A stretch of 64,000 nucleotides of DNA from CAVQCJ01 sp963849365 (GTDB taxonomy: Bacteria; Actinomycetota; Actinomycetes; Prado026). The DNA lies in NCBI GenBank assembly GCA_963849365.1, contig CAWKHA010000003.1, positions 186,001 through 250,000 of the forward strand, given 5' to 3'. This document shows, one piece after another, positions 1 through 9,700 of the stretch. A model generated the notes under the pieces. The model was given only the letters and a program-made list of their open reading frames with translations. It ran no database searches and had not been told where the DNA came from. Made by a program: the position numbers and the translations under genes. The stretch's first letter is position 1, and the number at the start of each line of letters is the position of its first letter.

Positions 1-1
1 G

Positions 2-970
2 TTCGCCGCGTTGACCGTGGCCTGGGCCGTCCCCGGCCTGGTCGGACCAGCATACGGCGGGCTGGTCGCCACCGCCCTTGGTTGGCGATGGGCGTTCGCC
101 CTGATCCTGCCGCTCCTCGTCCCTGCCGTGCTCCTACTACGCCGCGACTTCAACGTGGCGGCCTCGACGGAGGCGGCGGCGGACGGTTCGCGCCCGGCCG
201 CGCTGAGCGCCTCGATTGCCCTTGGGGGCGGACTGACGATCGTGCTGACCTCGTTGGCGCTCGACGGCGTGGTGGGCGTGGTGTTGGCGATCGTTGGGCT
301 CGGTATCGCGGTCATCGCCCTGCGGACGATCCTACCCACGGGCAGCTTCTCGGCACGGTTCGGGCTGCCCGCCGTGATCGCTACGGCCTTCTTGGTCAAC
401 ACGGCCTACTTCGGCGTCGAGGGCTTCCTGCCGGCCATGCTCACCGGGGTCCACGGACAGAGCCTCACGGCCGCCGACCTCATCGTCACCTGCGGCGTCC
501 TGACCTGGGTCGCAGGCACCTGGTTCCAGTCCCGGTTTGCCGGTCGATGGCCGGCCCGATCGGTTGTCGCCACCGGCGCCGCGCTGGCGCTGGTGGGTAC
601 CGCAGGAGTCGTCGTGTGCGCACTCGGGGCGCCGCTGCCGGTGTCGTACATCGGATGGGCCGCGGCCGGATGGGGAATGGGCATGGCGTACCCGACGATC
701 GCTTTGCTGGCCACCGAGCTCGCAACCCCCGGCAGCGAAGTCATCACGCTCGCGCAGTACCAAGTCGCCGAGATCCTCGGCTCCGCCGTCGGCCCCTGCA
801 TGGTGGGAGCCGCACTGAGTGTCGCGCTCAGCGCCGGCCTGGGTTTGCAGGACGGACTTGTCATCGGCTTCGCCGCGACATGCTCCGTCCTGGTCGTGCT
901 CCTCGCAGCGACTCACCAACTTCCCGCAAGCGTCATCGGAACCAGCGGGGGAGCAACCTCACGACGGTGA
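2..970 (+). CDS. MFS efflux transporter, 5' end cut off by window
   Basis: The reading frame is already open at base 2 (first residues FAALTVAWAVPGLVGP), so the start lies outside the window and about 322 residues remain. The visible part is a run of hydrophobic helices separated by short charged loops, with the WAVPGLVGPAYGG segment typical of helix 4-5 in drug:H+ antiporter type major facilitator proteins. Family knowledge suggests proton-driven export of a small molecule at the cytoplasmic membrane; the substrate cannot be read. The C-terminus after the last helix is short and polar. No downstream gene is coupled to it. The MFS call is confident, the DHA subfamily less so. Confidence 0.8.
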   Translation, partial: FAALTVAWAVPGLVGPAYGGLVATALGWRWAFALILPLLVPAVLLLRRDFNVAASTEAAADGSRPAALSASIALGGGLTIVLTSLALDGVVGVVLAIVGLGIAVIALRTILPTGSFSARFGLPAVIATAFLVNTAYFGVEGFLPAMLTGVHGQSLTAADLIVTCGVLTWVAGTWFQSRFAGRWPARSVVATGAALALVGTAGVVVCALGAPLPVSYIGWAAAGWGMGMAYPTIALLATELATPGSEVITLAQYQVAEILGSAVGPCMVGAALSVALSAGLGLQDGLVIGFAATCSVLVVLLAATHQLPASVIGTSGGATSRR

Positions 971-1172
971 CGAGACAATCACACTGCGCCGGCGAGCCAG
1001 ATCCACCCCCACGAACTGCCCGGGCCCGGCATACGATTTCGTCACGGCGGCCTCCCAACACGTGGTCTTCACTGGCAACCCGAGAATGACTCGGGCACCG
1101 CGGGAACGGGAGGCCCCGTCCCCTCATCGCATCACTTCGGCGCTTGGTCCCATCAACGCAGCGGAAGGAGCA

Positions 1173-1193
1173 CCGGAGGCCGGAGGCCGGAGG
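1173..1193. repeat. Three tandem copies of a 7-bp unit
   Basis: CCGGAGG is repeated three times without interruption, followed by a partial CCGGG. It sits in the non-coding stretch between the transporter and the broken acetyltransferase. No function is evident; it is probably replication slippage in GC-rich DNA. Confidence 0.6.
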
Positions 1194-1222
1194 CCGGGCG
1201 CCGCCTCGCGAGCGAGGAGGAC

Positions 1223-1803
1223 TCAGCGGGCGGGAATCGGCCCGGACCGCGGCCGCCACTCCCGCCTGATCAACCCGAACACCCACGAGTCAGATACTTC
1301 GCCGTTCACGACGCAGTCTTCCCGCAAGGTCCCTTCACGCACGAATCCGATCTTCTCCAGGACGCGGGCAGATGCCACGTTGCGCGTATCGGTCTCGGCC
1401 TGAACTCGATTCAGGCCCAGCGTGTCGAATGCCCACTGCAGCAAGGCCCGCGCGGCCTCCGTCGCGTAGCCGTGACCCCATGCCGCATCGTCGAGGCAGT
1501 AGCTCAACGACGCGCTGCGGTAGTCCGGGTTTCCACCGGGTCAGACTGCACCAGCCGATGAAGGCGCCGTCGGAAACACGGTCCATGGCCAGCCGCGCCC
1601 CGGTGCCCTCGTCCGCCATCTGCCGGCAAGCCGCGATGAAGCGCTCGGCGCGCCCGTTCGCTGCACGGCGGCGCGTCCCAATAGCGCAGCACGTAGGTGC
1701 TGCTGTGCAGCGCGAAGAGCGCGTCCGCATCCGCGTCGGTGAAGGGACGCAGTCGCAGGCGAGCGGTGTGCAGTGTGGGGATGGGCAGGGACATGCAGGC
1801 CAT
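1223..1803 (-). pseudogene. GNAT acetyltransferase (RimJ/RimL-like), two frameshifts
   Basis: Three adjacent frames on the minus strand together spell one RimJ/RimL-type N-acetyltransferase. The N-terminus (LHTARLRLRPFTDADADALF) is in one frame from 1803, the middle (AERFIAACRQMADEG, then AFIGWCSLTRW) in the second, and the C-terminal half with the acetyl-CoA loop (WGHGYATEAARALLQWAF, then SARVLEKIGFVREG) in the third. The second break lies at about 1528-1532 in an AAACCC context where one extra base is present; the first is near 1640-1660. Both are net +1 changes. An intact product would be about 190 residues. It is either a decayed gene or carries sequencing errors; the coding signal is otherwise well preserved, so loss would be recent. 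Confidence 0.8.
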
Positions 1804-2011
1804 ACTGCCTCGTCATGAGGGTCGATCAGACAACCGCTTGCCGGATCGGATCAGCCATCGGGCACGTCGGTGCGCATGCCCGGCAGCCCCGGAGCGCTTC
1901 CACTACCAAGGACCTTCTCCCCTAATCCCCGGTAGTGCGGTGGCGGAGACTGGCAGGGTTCCGACGCTCGACCGGCTCAATGAACCGGTCCATCAAGGAC
2001 TGGAGCCCGTC

Positions 2012-2497
2012 ATGACCACGACTTCGAGTGCCTCGACCACCGCCCCCATTTACGCGGATGCACGGGTGCAGGGACATCGACGCTTCAGCATGAGAAATCC
2101 AGGAGTCACACTGTCGACTCTGTGGATCTTCGTTATGTTCAACTACCTCTACTGTGACCTACTGGGCTTAATGGACAGTGGGTCGTTGAAGCAGTACCTG
2201 ACCGGACATGTAAACGGACTCGATGTCACGCAGGGGTTTCTGCTTGGAGCCGCCGTCCTGATGGAGATCCCCATCGCCATGATCGTCCTGTCAAGGGTGT
2301 TGAAGCCCAAGACAAACCGCCGCGCCAACATCGCCGCTGGTGCATTCATGACCGTTGTCCAGATCGCGTCGCTTTTCGTCGGCGGCTTGACCATGTTCTA
2401 CGCATTCTTCAGCGTCATCGAGATTGCGTGTACTTCATTCATCGTCTGGTACGCATGGAGATGGCGTGTCTTCGAGGTTCACCCGGCCACCGATTGA
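2012..2497 (+). CDS. DUF6326-like small integral membrane protein
   Basis: The protein has 161 residues. A polar N-terminus of about 35 residues is followed by four hydrophobic helices: LSTLWIFVMFNYLYCDLLGL, then the GFLLGAAVLMEIPIAMIVL segment, then MTVVQIASLFVGGLTMFYAF, then a last one ending in VWYAWRW. The order helix - conserved D(L)LGL - TQGFLLGAAVLMEIPIAM resembles the DUF6326 family of unknown function. The ATG at 2012 is chosen because the frame upstream is low-complexity and lacks membrane character. A 7-bp inverted repeat (CACTACC at 1911, GGTAGTG at 1931) lies upstream and could be regulatory. It stands alone, and no function is claimed. Confidence 0.75.
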   Translation: MTTTSSASTTAPIYADARVQGHRRFSMRNPGVTLSTLWIFVMFNYLYCDLLGLMDSGSLKQYLTGHVNGLDVTQGFLLGAAVLMEIPIAMIVLSRVLKPKTNRRANIAAGAFMTVVQIASLFVGGLTMFYAFFSVIEIACTSFIVWYAWRWRVFEVHPATD

Positions 2498-2573
2498 GGA
2501 CCTCCGCAGCGAACCGCACTCAGCCCCGACTCCGCTCATCAATCGAATGGGCTCAGTGTCAGGAAGAGCTCGG

Positions 2574-3182
2574 CTAGTACCAGCCGCCTGAACTGGCGGA
2601 CTTCGATGGCGACGGGGTCGAGTTCGCGCTACCCGTCGTCGCCTTGATCTCGGTACCGCTGGACGACACGACCCACCAAAGACCACCGGAGAAGTTCGTG
2701 CCCTGCCCGGACGTCACGCCCGGCGCGTTGTCGCCCGCGAACGTGTAGACCGGCCATCCGTTGACCGTCACCTGCTTGAGCCCGTCCGAGCGCGTGATCA
2801 CTCCGAGGCCGGCAGAGACGGTGCTCGCCGACGTCGGCATGCTCTGGCTGGACGTGACGGCCGGCCAGTACTGCAGGCAGCTGCCGTTGCAGTTCGAGTG
2901 GCCCTTCGTGTCAGCGGCAAAGCGGTAGACAGCCCTGCCCTGACCGTTCACCAGGATCGTGCCGAGTGCTGTTCTCGCCGTGGTCAGCTCAGCACCTGCC
3001 GGCGCCGGAGCGATCGACGCCGACGAAGACCCCCCGTTTCCCGTCGACGTGCCTGCCGCGCTGCCGCACGCCGCAAGCGCCAGTGCGGCGCCCGCGACGA
3101 CGGTTGCCAGTGCGAGCGTCTTCGCTCGCCATGGGCCACGGACCGCGCGGTTCGGTTCCAGGATGGTTGTTTGGGACGACAT
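2574..3182 (-). CDS. Secreted lipoprotein with COG4315-type repeats
   Basis: The protein has 202 residues. An N-terminal arginine-containing region, a hydrophobic stretch and the lipobox LAAC (Cys about 39) mark it as a lipoprotein anchored outside the membrane. After a Ser/Gly/Thr-rich linker come two copies of the COG4315 (Lipoprotein_15) motif: one around GRAVYRFAADTKGHSNCNGSCLQYWP with a Cys pair, and one around GWPVYTFAGDNAPG. The tail is Ser/Lys/Gly rich. ATG 3182 is preferred over one nine codons upstream because GGAGG stands 5 nt before it. Family members are widespread in actinobacteria, often of unknown function. It is monocistronic. Confidence 0.85.
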   Translation of the reverse strand: MSSQTTILEPNRAVRGPWRAKTLALATVVAGAALALAACGSAAGTSTGNGGSSSASIAPAPAGAELTTARTALGTILVNGQGRAVYRFAADTKGHSNCNGSCLQYWPAVTSSQSMPTSASTVSAGLGVITRSDGLKQVTVNGWPVYTFAGDNAPGVTSGQGTNFSGGLWWVVSSSGTEIKATTGSANSTPSPSKSASSGGWY

Positions 3183-3307
3183 GGGTTCCTCCGATGTGGA
3201 CCTGTACAAGGAGGAACGGGGTCGCGGCCAGGCGGGTTCGGCGGGCCGCTGTGTGGTGCATCACCTCGCCACCCCGTCGCCAAGATGTCCGGCGAAGGCC
3301 GGGACTA

Positions 3308-3743
3308 TCACACGTCGCCCCCAAGATCCGCACCGACTAGCCGGTTCTGCAGGTAGAAGCTGACAGGTGATGTCGGCCCGACCACGTGCGAGGTGAGCAA
3401 CACGTGGGCGTCGGGGTGCGTGCGAATGTGCTCGCCCACGAGGTCGAGGGCAGTGGTTCCGTAGCCTCGACCCTGGAACCGCCTGTCAACCAGAAGCCGC
3501 CGAAGGTAGTAGGGGCCGAGGTACGCGGGATTGTCGACCGTGATGCCGTCGCTGATCCTCACGAATCCGACCGGCTCGTTGTCGGCGTACACCGCGCGGT
3601 ACCACGGGCTTGGCATCGGGATGCGCTTCGGCCTCCTCCAGCGAGTCCGCGATGCTGGCGACGTATCGGCTCTGCTCGTCGGTGACGGCCAGCGCCTCGA
3701 CGACGACACGGTTGTCCACAGTGATTTCACGCAGCGCCACCAC
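3308..3743 (-). pseudogene. GNAT acetyltransferase, frameshifted
   Basis: The N-terminal part (VALREITVDN, then VEALAVTDEQSRYVASIADS, ending EAHPDAKP) reads from a GTG at 3743. From about 3610 the matching continuation is in the next frame: WYRAVYADNEPVGFVRISDG, then LRRLLVDRRFQGRGYGTTAL with the RGYG acetyl-CoA loop. One extra G between the Pro and Trp codons explains the break (net +1). The C-terminus ends soon after PVSFYLQN, shorter than expected for the family, so a second lesion is possible. The family resembles spermidine/aminoglycoside-type N-acetyltransferases. It is transcribed away from the next gene, and the original substrate is unknown. Confidence 0.75.
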
Positions 3744-3775
3744 CGGCACGGCGCTGAAGCTACACCCCGACCAAC

Positions 3776-4078
3776 GTGGGTCGAATACGAGCTGGACTCG
3801 GCGACGCCAATAACCAGCCTGGTCGGAGCGAACATAGGTGGCGCTCACCGGCAGCCGGTGGGATCGTCATCCGTGAGCACATCCGAGCCAGAGCTGGGAA
3901 CGCGCGTCGAACTGTCCAGGAAGACGGCGACGCGACCTTCGGGCAGGCGGATCCACCGCCGCTGTCGGAAGTTCCGGCACGAGTCGAGGAGTGGGATGGC
4001 GAACGCTGGGTCGTGCTTGGTGAGGCATCCAGCACCGAGGAAATGAAGCGGCTGCTCGCCCTGCCCCGCGCCGAGTAG
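3776..4078 (+). CDS. Small hypothetical protein, possibly frameshifted
   Basis: This is a short open frame whose C-terminal third looks like a real protein (RVEEWDGERWVVLGEASS, then EEMKRLLAL), while the N-terminal half is arginine-rich and unconvincing. A better N-terminus may lie in another frame from a GTG at 3873 (STSEPELGTRVEL), which would join by a one-base change near 3917. If so, the gene is about 68 residues long and broken. No family is recognised. It overlaps the 5' flank of the antisense acetyltransferase pseudogene and ends 40 bases before the aldehyde dehydrogenase. Confidence 0.4.
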   Translation: MGRIRAGLGDANNQPGRSEHRWRSPAAGGIVIREHIRARAGNARRTVQEDGDATFGQADPPPLSEVPARVEEWDGERWVVLGEASSTEEMKRLLALPRAE

Positions 4079-4118
4079 GTGCCTACCCCTGTTCCCGAGA
4101 CCTTCCATGGAGCCGTCG

Positions 4119-5459
4119 ATGAACACGTACGCAGTTCTTGACCCGAGTACCGGGGAGACCATCAAGACCTACCCCACTGCCACGGACGACGAGGTTCGCC
4201 GGGCCGTCGACGCAGTCGCGGGCGCTCATGCGGCATGGTCGGCCCGGCCAGTGGCGGACCGAGTCGCGGTGGTGCACCGCGTGGCGCAACTGCACACCAA
4301 GCGCGCCGAGGAGCTCGCAAGCATCATCCAGCGCGAGATGGGCAAGCCCATGGACGAGGGCCGTGGCGAGCTGAAGTTCTGCACGGCGATCTACGAGTAC
4401 TACGTCGAGGGCGCCGAGGAGCTCTTGGCGGATCGGCCAATCGAGTTGCTGGCTGGGGAGGGGTCGGCGGTCATCCGCCGCAGTTCCGTGGGCGCGCTGC
4501 TTGGCATCATGCCGTGGAACTACCCCTACTACCAGGTCGCCCGCTTCGCTGGTCCCAACCTCATTGCGGGGAACACGATCCTGCTCAAGCACGCCCCGCA
4601 GTGTCCCGAGTCCTCTGCCGCACTGGCTGACCTCTACCGTGAAGCCGGCTGCCCTGACGGCGTGTACGTGAACATCTACGCCAGCAACGATCAGGTCGCT
4701 GGCGTGATCGCCGATCCGCGTATCCAAGGAGTCTCGCTCACCGGGTCGGCACGCGCTGGTGCCGCGGTTGCCGAGATCGCCGGGCGTCACCTGAAGAAGG
4801 TGGTGCTCGAGCTTGGCGGCAGCGATCCGTTCCTCTTGCTGAGCACCGACGACTTGGACGCGACGGTGGACTCTGCTGTCGTCGCCCGGCTGGCGAACAC
4901 CGGCCAAGCCTGCGACGCCGGTAAGCGCTTCATCGTCGTCGACGAGCTGTACGACAGGTTCGTGGAGAAGTTCGCCGAGAAGCTGTCTCAGACTTGGTCC
5001 GGCGCGCCGCTGTCGTCGCCGCGCGCGGCGGACATGCTTGCCGATCAAGTCGACCGGGCCGTGTCGCAGGGCGCTCACTTCATCACCTTCGGCGAGCGGA
5101 AGGGCTGCTACTTCCCGCCTGGCGTCCTGACCGGGGTTACGCCGCAGAACGACATCTATCGCGAGGAGTTGTTCGGGCCGGTCGCGACCGTGTACCGGGT
5201 GGCCGACGAGAAGCAGGCCATCGACTTGGCCAACGACACGCCCTACGGACTGGGTTCCTACGTCTTCACAACCGATACCGAGCAGGCACAACGCGTCGCC
5301 AACGCGATCCAGGCCGGCATGGTCTACGTCAACGGCGTCGCGGCCGACGGTGCTGAACTGCCCTTTGGTGGCGTCAAGCGGTCAGGCTTCGGGCGCGAAC
5401 TCGGCCCGCTGGGCATCGAGGAGTTTGTTAACAAGAAGCTGGTCCGCGTCATCCGCTGA
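4119..5459 (+). CDS. NAD(P)-dependent aldehyde dehydrogenase, GabD1-like
   Basis: The protein has 446 residues of the aldehyde dehydrogenase superfamily. Visible features are the PWNYPYYQVARFAGPNLIAG segment, the cofactor loop VSLTGSARAGAAVAE, the general-base motif VLELGGSDPF and the nucleophile motif NTGQACDAGKRF. The closest family I recall is actinobacterial succinate-semialdehyde dehydrogenase (GabD1, about 455-460 residues), which oxidises succinate semialdehyde to succinate. About ten residues that family members carry between the catalytic domain and PLSSPRAA (the usual VGDPMDP region) seem to be missing in frame. The ATG at 4119 has GGAG seven bases upstream; an in-frame ATG four codons earlier has a poorer site. 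It is monocistronic. Substrate by family only. Confidence 0.85.
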   Translation: MNTYAVLDPSTGETIKTYPTATDDEVRRAVDAVAGAHAAWSARPVADRVAVVHRVAQLHTKRAEELASIIQREMGKPMDEGRGELKFCTAIYEYYVEGAEELLADRPIELLAGEGSAVIRRSSVGALLGIMPWNYPYYQVARFAGPNLIAGNTILLKHAPQCPESSAALADLYREAGCPDGVYVNIYASNDQVAGVIADPRIQGVSLTGSARAGAAVAEIAGRHLKKVVLELGGSDPFLLLSTDDLDATVDSAVVARLANTGQACDAGKRFIVVDELYDRFVEKFAEKLSQTWSGAPLSSPRAADMLADQVDRAVSQGAHFITFGERKGCYFPPGVLTGVTPQNDIYREELFGPVATVYRVADEKQAIDLANDTPYGLGSYVFTTDTEQAQRVANAIQAGMVYVNGVAADGAELPFGGVKRSGFGRELGPLGIEEFVNKKLVRVIR

Positions 5460-5694
5460 CCAGCGGCTGCCTGACGCCGGGGAGCGCGCGCCGGGGCCAT
5501 TCGGTTCGACGGAACCTCGCGACCGGGGATCGCCGCGCAGACCCCACCGGGCGGCGAGGAGGTCGAGTCGCTGAGAGCGGCCATCGAGCGGCGTCTGGGC
5601 GGCAATTTCGTGCCGCTCTTCAGACCGGCACCGGTCTACCGCGCAAGCGCGATAAGTGATGCCATAAGGGTGCTTGTTGTGGAGGCGGTCCGGG

Positions 5695-6372
5695 CTACGT
5701 CCTTGCTCCTGTGGGTGTGATCGGAGTTATCCTGCGCTCTCGGTAGCTGTCTCCGTTCTTGGTCAGCGTCCACCGAGTCCAGCGCTTGCCGGACAAGCGG
5801 AACGGCAGGCTCGCGTGCAGCCAGGGGATCACGTCGGCCAGGTCTTGGTCGCTGGCCTCGGGGATGCTCATCATCAGTCCCATCGATCGACGTGCCTCCA
5901 AGTTCAGGTACGTCACCGACGTTCCGAGCTTGACCCCCGCAGGCGTCTCGAAGTCACGGAACAGAGAACGATCTTGACCTGGCCACAACCCGGAACCATG
6001 CGGGGAGCGCAACTGGAACTCCGTCGTGGCGCGCAGCCAGACCGGTGCCATCCCGTACGGGTTCGTTGGCTGGGGCTCGATCGACTCCAGCAGCTCGATG
6101 GCCTCGTCGAGGAGATCAACGGACACCGGGTACAACCGGCCGCTGCCGGGGAAGTGCCGGTTGAGCACGGCGACCACCGAAGCCTGCACCTTCAGCTGCG
6201 GCGGCTCCGACAGCAGGAAGTGGCACCTCGTGGCGGTCGCCACCGCGCGGGTGTCCAAGAACTGCTGCCAGGCATCCAGAGCGCCCTTTGCGGATATCCG
6301 CCCCAGCCCGTGAGCCCCGCCGCTGGCGATCGGGAGCCCGACGTAAGCCACCGCCGACCCCAGCTGTGTCAT
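5695..6372 (-). CDS. Hypothetical protein, 225 residues, unrecognised
   Basis: No family is recognised. The sequence is soluble-looking, without signal peptide or membrane helices, and rich in aromatic and leucine residues in a mixed alpha/beta pattern (for example VDLLDEAIELLESIEPQPTN, then VIPWLHASLPFRLSGKRW). The N-terminus has a Gly/Ala-rich segment (AYVGLPIASGGAHGLGRISA) that could be a loop but is not a Rossmann motif. The C-terminus is basic. Codon use is less extreme than in the flanking genes, consistent with accessory DNA. It lies alone between the aldehyde dehydrogenase and the first tRNA-like repeat. Confidence 0.6.
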   Translation of the reverse strand: MTQLGSAVAYVGLPIASGGAHGLGRISAKGALDAWQQFLDTRAVATATRCHFLLSEPPQLKVQASVVAVLNRHFPGSGRLYPVSVDLLDEAIELLESIEPQPTNPYGMAPVWLRATTEFQLRSPHGSGLWPGQDRSLFRDFETPAGVKLGTSVTYLNLEARRSMGLMMSIPEASDQDLADVIPWLHASLPFRLSGKRWTRWTLTKNGDSYRERRITPITPTGART

Positions 6373-6528
6373 CCCCTGAGGCCAGCCAGCGATCCGCCGC
6401 CGCTTCCGGAAGCCCCATTACAGGGCAGCACGATGCCGATCGGTGCGCCACGCGGGGGCTGAACCAGCCCATGCTGGACGGCGTAGCCTACGGCCCACGA
6501 CCGCGCTGCCGGCCGACTCGACGCCGTA

Positions 6529-6649
6529 GACCGCATGACTGCGCGCTCTGCGTTGGGTATCCCAAGCGTGGCGCTCAGCGTCAACCCCAGCCAGGCCTTA
6601 CAAGGCCTTACAAGCGGGGGGTCGCAGGTTCGAGCCCTGCTGCGCCCAC
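6529..6649 (+). repeat. Imperfect direct repeat, copy 1, ending in tRNA-Val-like 3' half
   Basis: The first 53 bases match copy 2 (from 10254) at 50 positions. The rest resembles the 3' half of a tRNA with a CTTACAA anticodon loop (UAC, valine): a perfect five-pair T stem (GCAGG, loop TTCGAGC, CCTGC) followed by an acceptor-like TGCGCCCAC. The anticodon arm contains a tandem duplication of AAGGCCTTAC, and no proper 5' half or D arm is present, so it is not a functional tRNA. Together with copy 2 it brackets the giant cyclase gene. Confidence 0.7.
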
Positions 6650-6735
6650 AAGCCCGCACCTGGCCTGGCCTCCGAGGGCTACCAGGATGCCCGCGGCAAG
6701 GAGCCTTCACGGCCGGCCGGCGCTAGATTCCGGGT

Positions 6736-9700
6736 GTGACCTCGGCGTGTGCTCGCTGCACGACGGCCAACGAGGACGGGCGCAAGTTCTGTAAGGAGTG
6801 CGGCGCCCCGCTGGCCGCCTCGTGCCCGGTGTGCGGGGCATCCAACTCGCCCGACAGCAAGTACTGCGGGGAGTGCGGGTCCCGGCTGCCGTCCGTCGGT
6901 GCCGGGGACTCGGCAGAGGCGACCAACGCCACCGACGACCCGGGCACGGCCGACCGCGGCCGCCGGGCGACCGAGCGGCGGCTGGTCTCCGTCCTGTTCG
7001 TCGACCTGGTCGGCTTCACGCGGTTCGCCGAGGACCGCGACGCCGAGGACGTGCGGGACGTCCTCGACCGCTACTACGAGGCCGCGGCGCAGGCGGTGCA
7101 GCGGCACGGCGGCATCGTCGAGAAGTTCATCGGTGATGCCGTGATGGCCGTGTGGGGCACGCCGGCGGCGCACGAGGACGACGCCGAGCGTGCGGTCCGG
7201 GCAGCGCTCGAGGTCGCCGACCAGGTGACCGCACTGGGCCGTGAGCTCGACCTCGACCTGCAGGCGAGGGCGGCGGTCGCGACGGGCGAGGCGGCGGCCG
7301 ACATCACCGCTGTCGCGCAGGGAATGGTGACCGGCGACATCGTCAACACCGCCTCGCGGCTGCAGTCTGCCGCGCAGCCGGGGTCGGTCCTGGTGGGCGA
7401 GGGCACCTATCGGGCTGCCTCCCGCGCGATCGCCTTCGAGCCGATGGACCCGTTGTCGCTGAAGGGGAAGGCGGAGCCGGTGCCGGCCTGGCGGGCGGTC
7501 CGTGTCGTCGGCGAGCGTGGGGGCACCGGTCGGGGCGAGGCGCCCGAGCCGCCTTTCGTGGGGCGCGACGAGGAGCTGCGGCTGGTCAAGGATCTGCTGC
7601 ACACAACTGGCCGGGAGGGCCGGTCACGACTGCTCGCGGTCTCGGGCGTCGCCGGTGTCGGCAAGTCCCGGGTCGTCTGGGAGCTGCAGAAGTACGTCGA
7701 CGGCCTCACCGAGGACGTGTACTGGCACGAGGGTCGGTGCCCGGCGTACGGCGACGGTGTCTCGTTCTGGGCCTTCGGCGAGATGGTGCGCACGCGGGCC
7801 GGGATCGCGGAGACCGACGACCCGGAGACGACACGGGCGTTGCTCGCCGCGTCGCTCGCCGACCTCGTGCCCGGCGCCGACGAGCGGGCCTGGCTGGAGC
7901 CGCGGCTCGGGCACCTGCTCGGCCTGTCGGCGGCACCGCCCGGTGACCGTGAGGAGCTGTTCGGTGCGTGGCGCCGGTACGTCGAGCACGTGGCAGCCCG
8001 GGGCACGACGGTGCTGGTGTTCGAGGACCTGCAGTGGGCGGACCCCGGGCTGCTCGACTTCGTGGAGTCGCTGCTCCTCTGGTCGCGCGCGTTGCCACTG
8101 CTCGTGGTGACCCTGGCCCGGCCGGAGCTGGCCGACCGTCGCCCGACCTGGGGCGCCGGACTGCGTAGCTCGACCGTGCTGCACCTCGACCCGCTGCCGG
8201 AGACCGACGTCGCCGCGATGGTCGGCGGCTACCTCCGGGGGCTGCCGCCGGACGGGCTGACCAGGATCGTCACGCGCGCGGAGGGCATCCCGCTGTACGC
8301 GGTCGAGACCGTGCGGATGCTCGCGGACCGCGGTGTGCTCGAGCAGGTCGCAGGGGGCTACCGGGTCGTCGGCAGCCTCGAGGGCGAGCTGGACATGCCC
8401 GAGACGCTGCACGCCCTCGTCGCCGCCCGGCTGGACGGGCTCGACGAGCGGGACCGCTCGCTGCTCCAGGACGCGGCTGTCCTCGGCCAGACCTTCACGG
8501 TCGCGGCGCTCGGCGCTGTGTCCGGGCGACCGCCGGACGAGCTGGACGCCCGGCTGCAGTCCCTCGTGCGGCGTGAGCTCCTGCTTCAGGACCGGGACCC
8601 GCGCTCGCCCGAGCGGGGCCATTTCGGCTTCGTGCAGAGCGTGCTCCGCGAGGTGGCGTACGCGACGCTCGCCAAGCCGGCCCGACGTGCCCTCCACCAG
8701 GCCGCTGCGCAGTACTTCGCGAGCCTGGCGGACGAGGAGCTCGCCGGCGTCGTCGCGACCCACTACCTCGAGGCGTACCGGGCCGAGCCGGCGGCGGCGC
8801 AAGGAGAGGCGGTGGCGGCGTCCGCCCGCGAGTGGCTGGGCCGGGCGTCGGCACGGGCGCTGTCGCTGGGGTCGCCCGAGCTCGCGCTGGCGTACGCCGA
8901 GCAGGCCCTCTCGCTCGCGACGGACGAGGACCTGCCGCAGCTGCTGCGGCACGCTGCGCTCGCCGCGACGACGAGCGGTGACCTGCACCGGGCGGTGGAC
9001 CTGGTCGCCGAGGCGGTGCGGGCGTTGCGGGCCGAGGGCGACGAGGCCGGTGCAGCCCTACTCCTCGTGGAGGTGGCCGGCACCTTCTTCGGCACCAGCA
9101 ACGGACCACTCGTCGAGTCGCTGGTGAGGTCGGCTGACGAGCGGCTGCGCGACACCGACGGACCCGTGCGCGCCCGGGTGACCGCCATGGTCTCCCACCT
9201 CGCCTTCTACTCGGGCCGGCGCGACGAGGCGCTGCAGCGGTCCGAGGAGGCGCTGGTGCTCGCCGAGCGCTTCCGCGACGAGGCGGCCCTGCGCGACGCC
9301 GTCGGCGCCCGCGCGGAAGCCCTGATGTACGCCGGTCGGCACTTCGAGTCGGCCCTCCTGGCCAGTGCCCGTCTCGACCTCGCCCGCCGTGCCGGCAGCG
9401 CCACCCAGCAGGCACAGGCTGCGATGGCACTGGGGGTGATCGTCGCGGAGGACGACCCGCGGGCGAGTCTGGACGCTTTCCGCGAGTCGGTCGACGTCTC
9501 GCGGCGGCTGGGCCTGCGCCTGTACGAGCTGCTCGGCCACTCGAACCTGGCGGAGACGGCGGTCGACCTCGGGGAGTGGGCGGAGGCCGACGAGGCGCTC
9601 GCGGCGGGGGCGGAGATCCGCAGCGAGCAGGGCGGTCCCGCCGACGAGGGCATGGTGCTCTCAGCGGCCCTTCTCGCCGCGTACCGCGGGGACACCGACG

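Noticed and set aside
1079..1095. Terminator hairpin after the MFS gene
   Set aside because: The stem is only six pairs (CCCGAG / CTCGGG) and lies over 100 bases beyond the stop; too weak to call.
6529..6649. Functional tRNA-Val gene
   Set aside because: No 5' acceptor strand or D arm, duplicated anticodon arm; only the 3' half resembles a tRNA.
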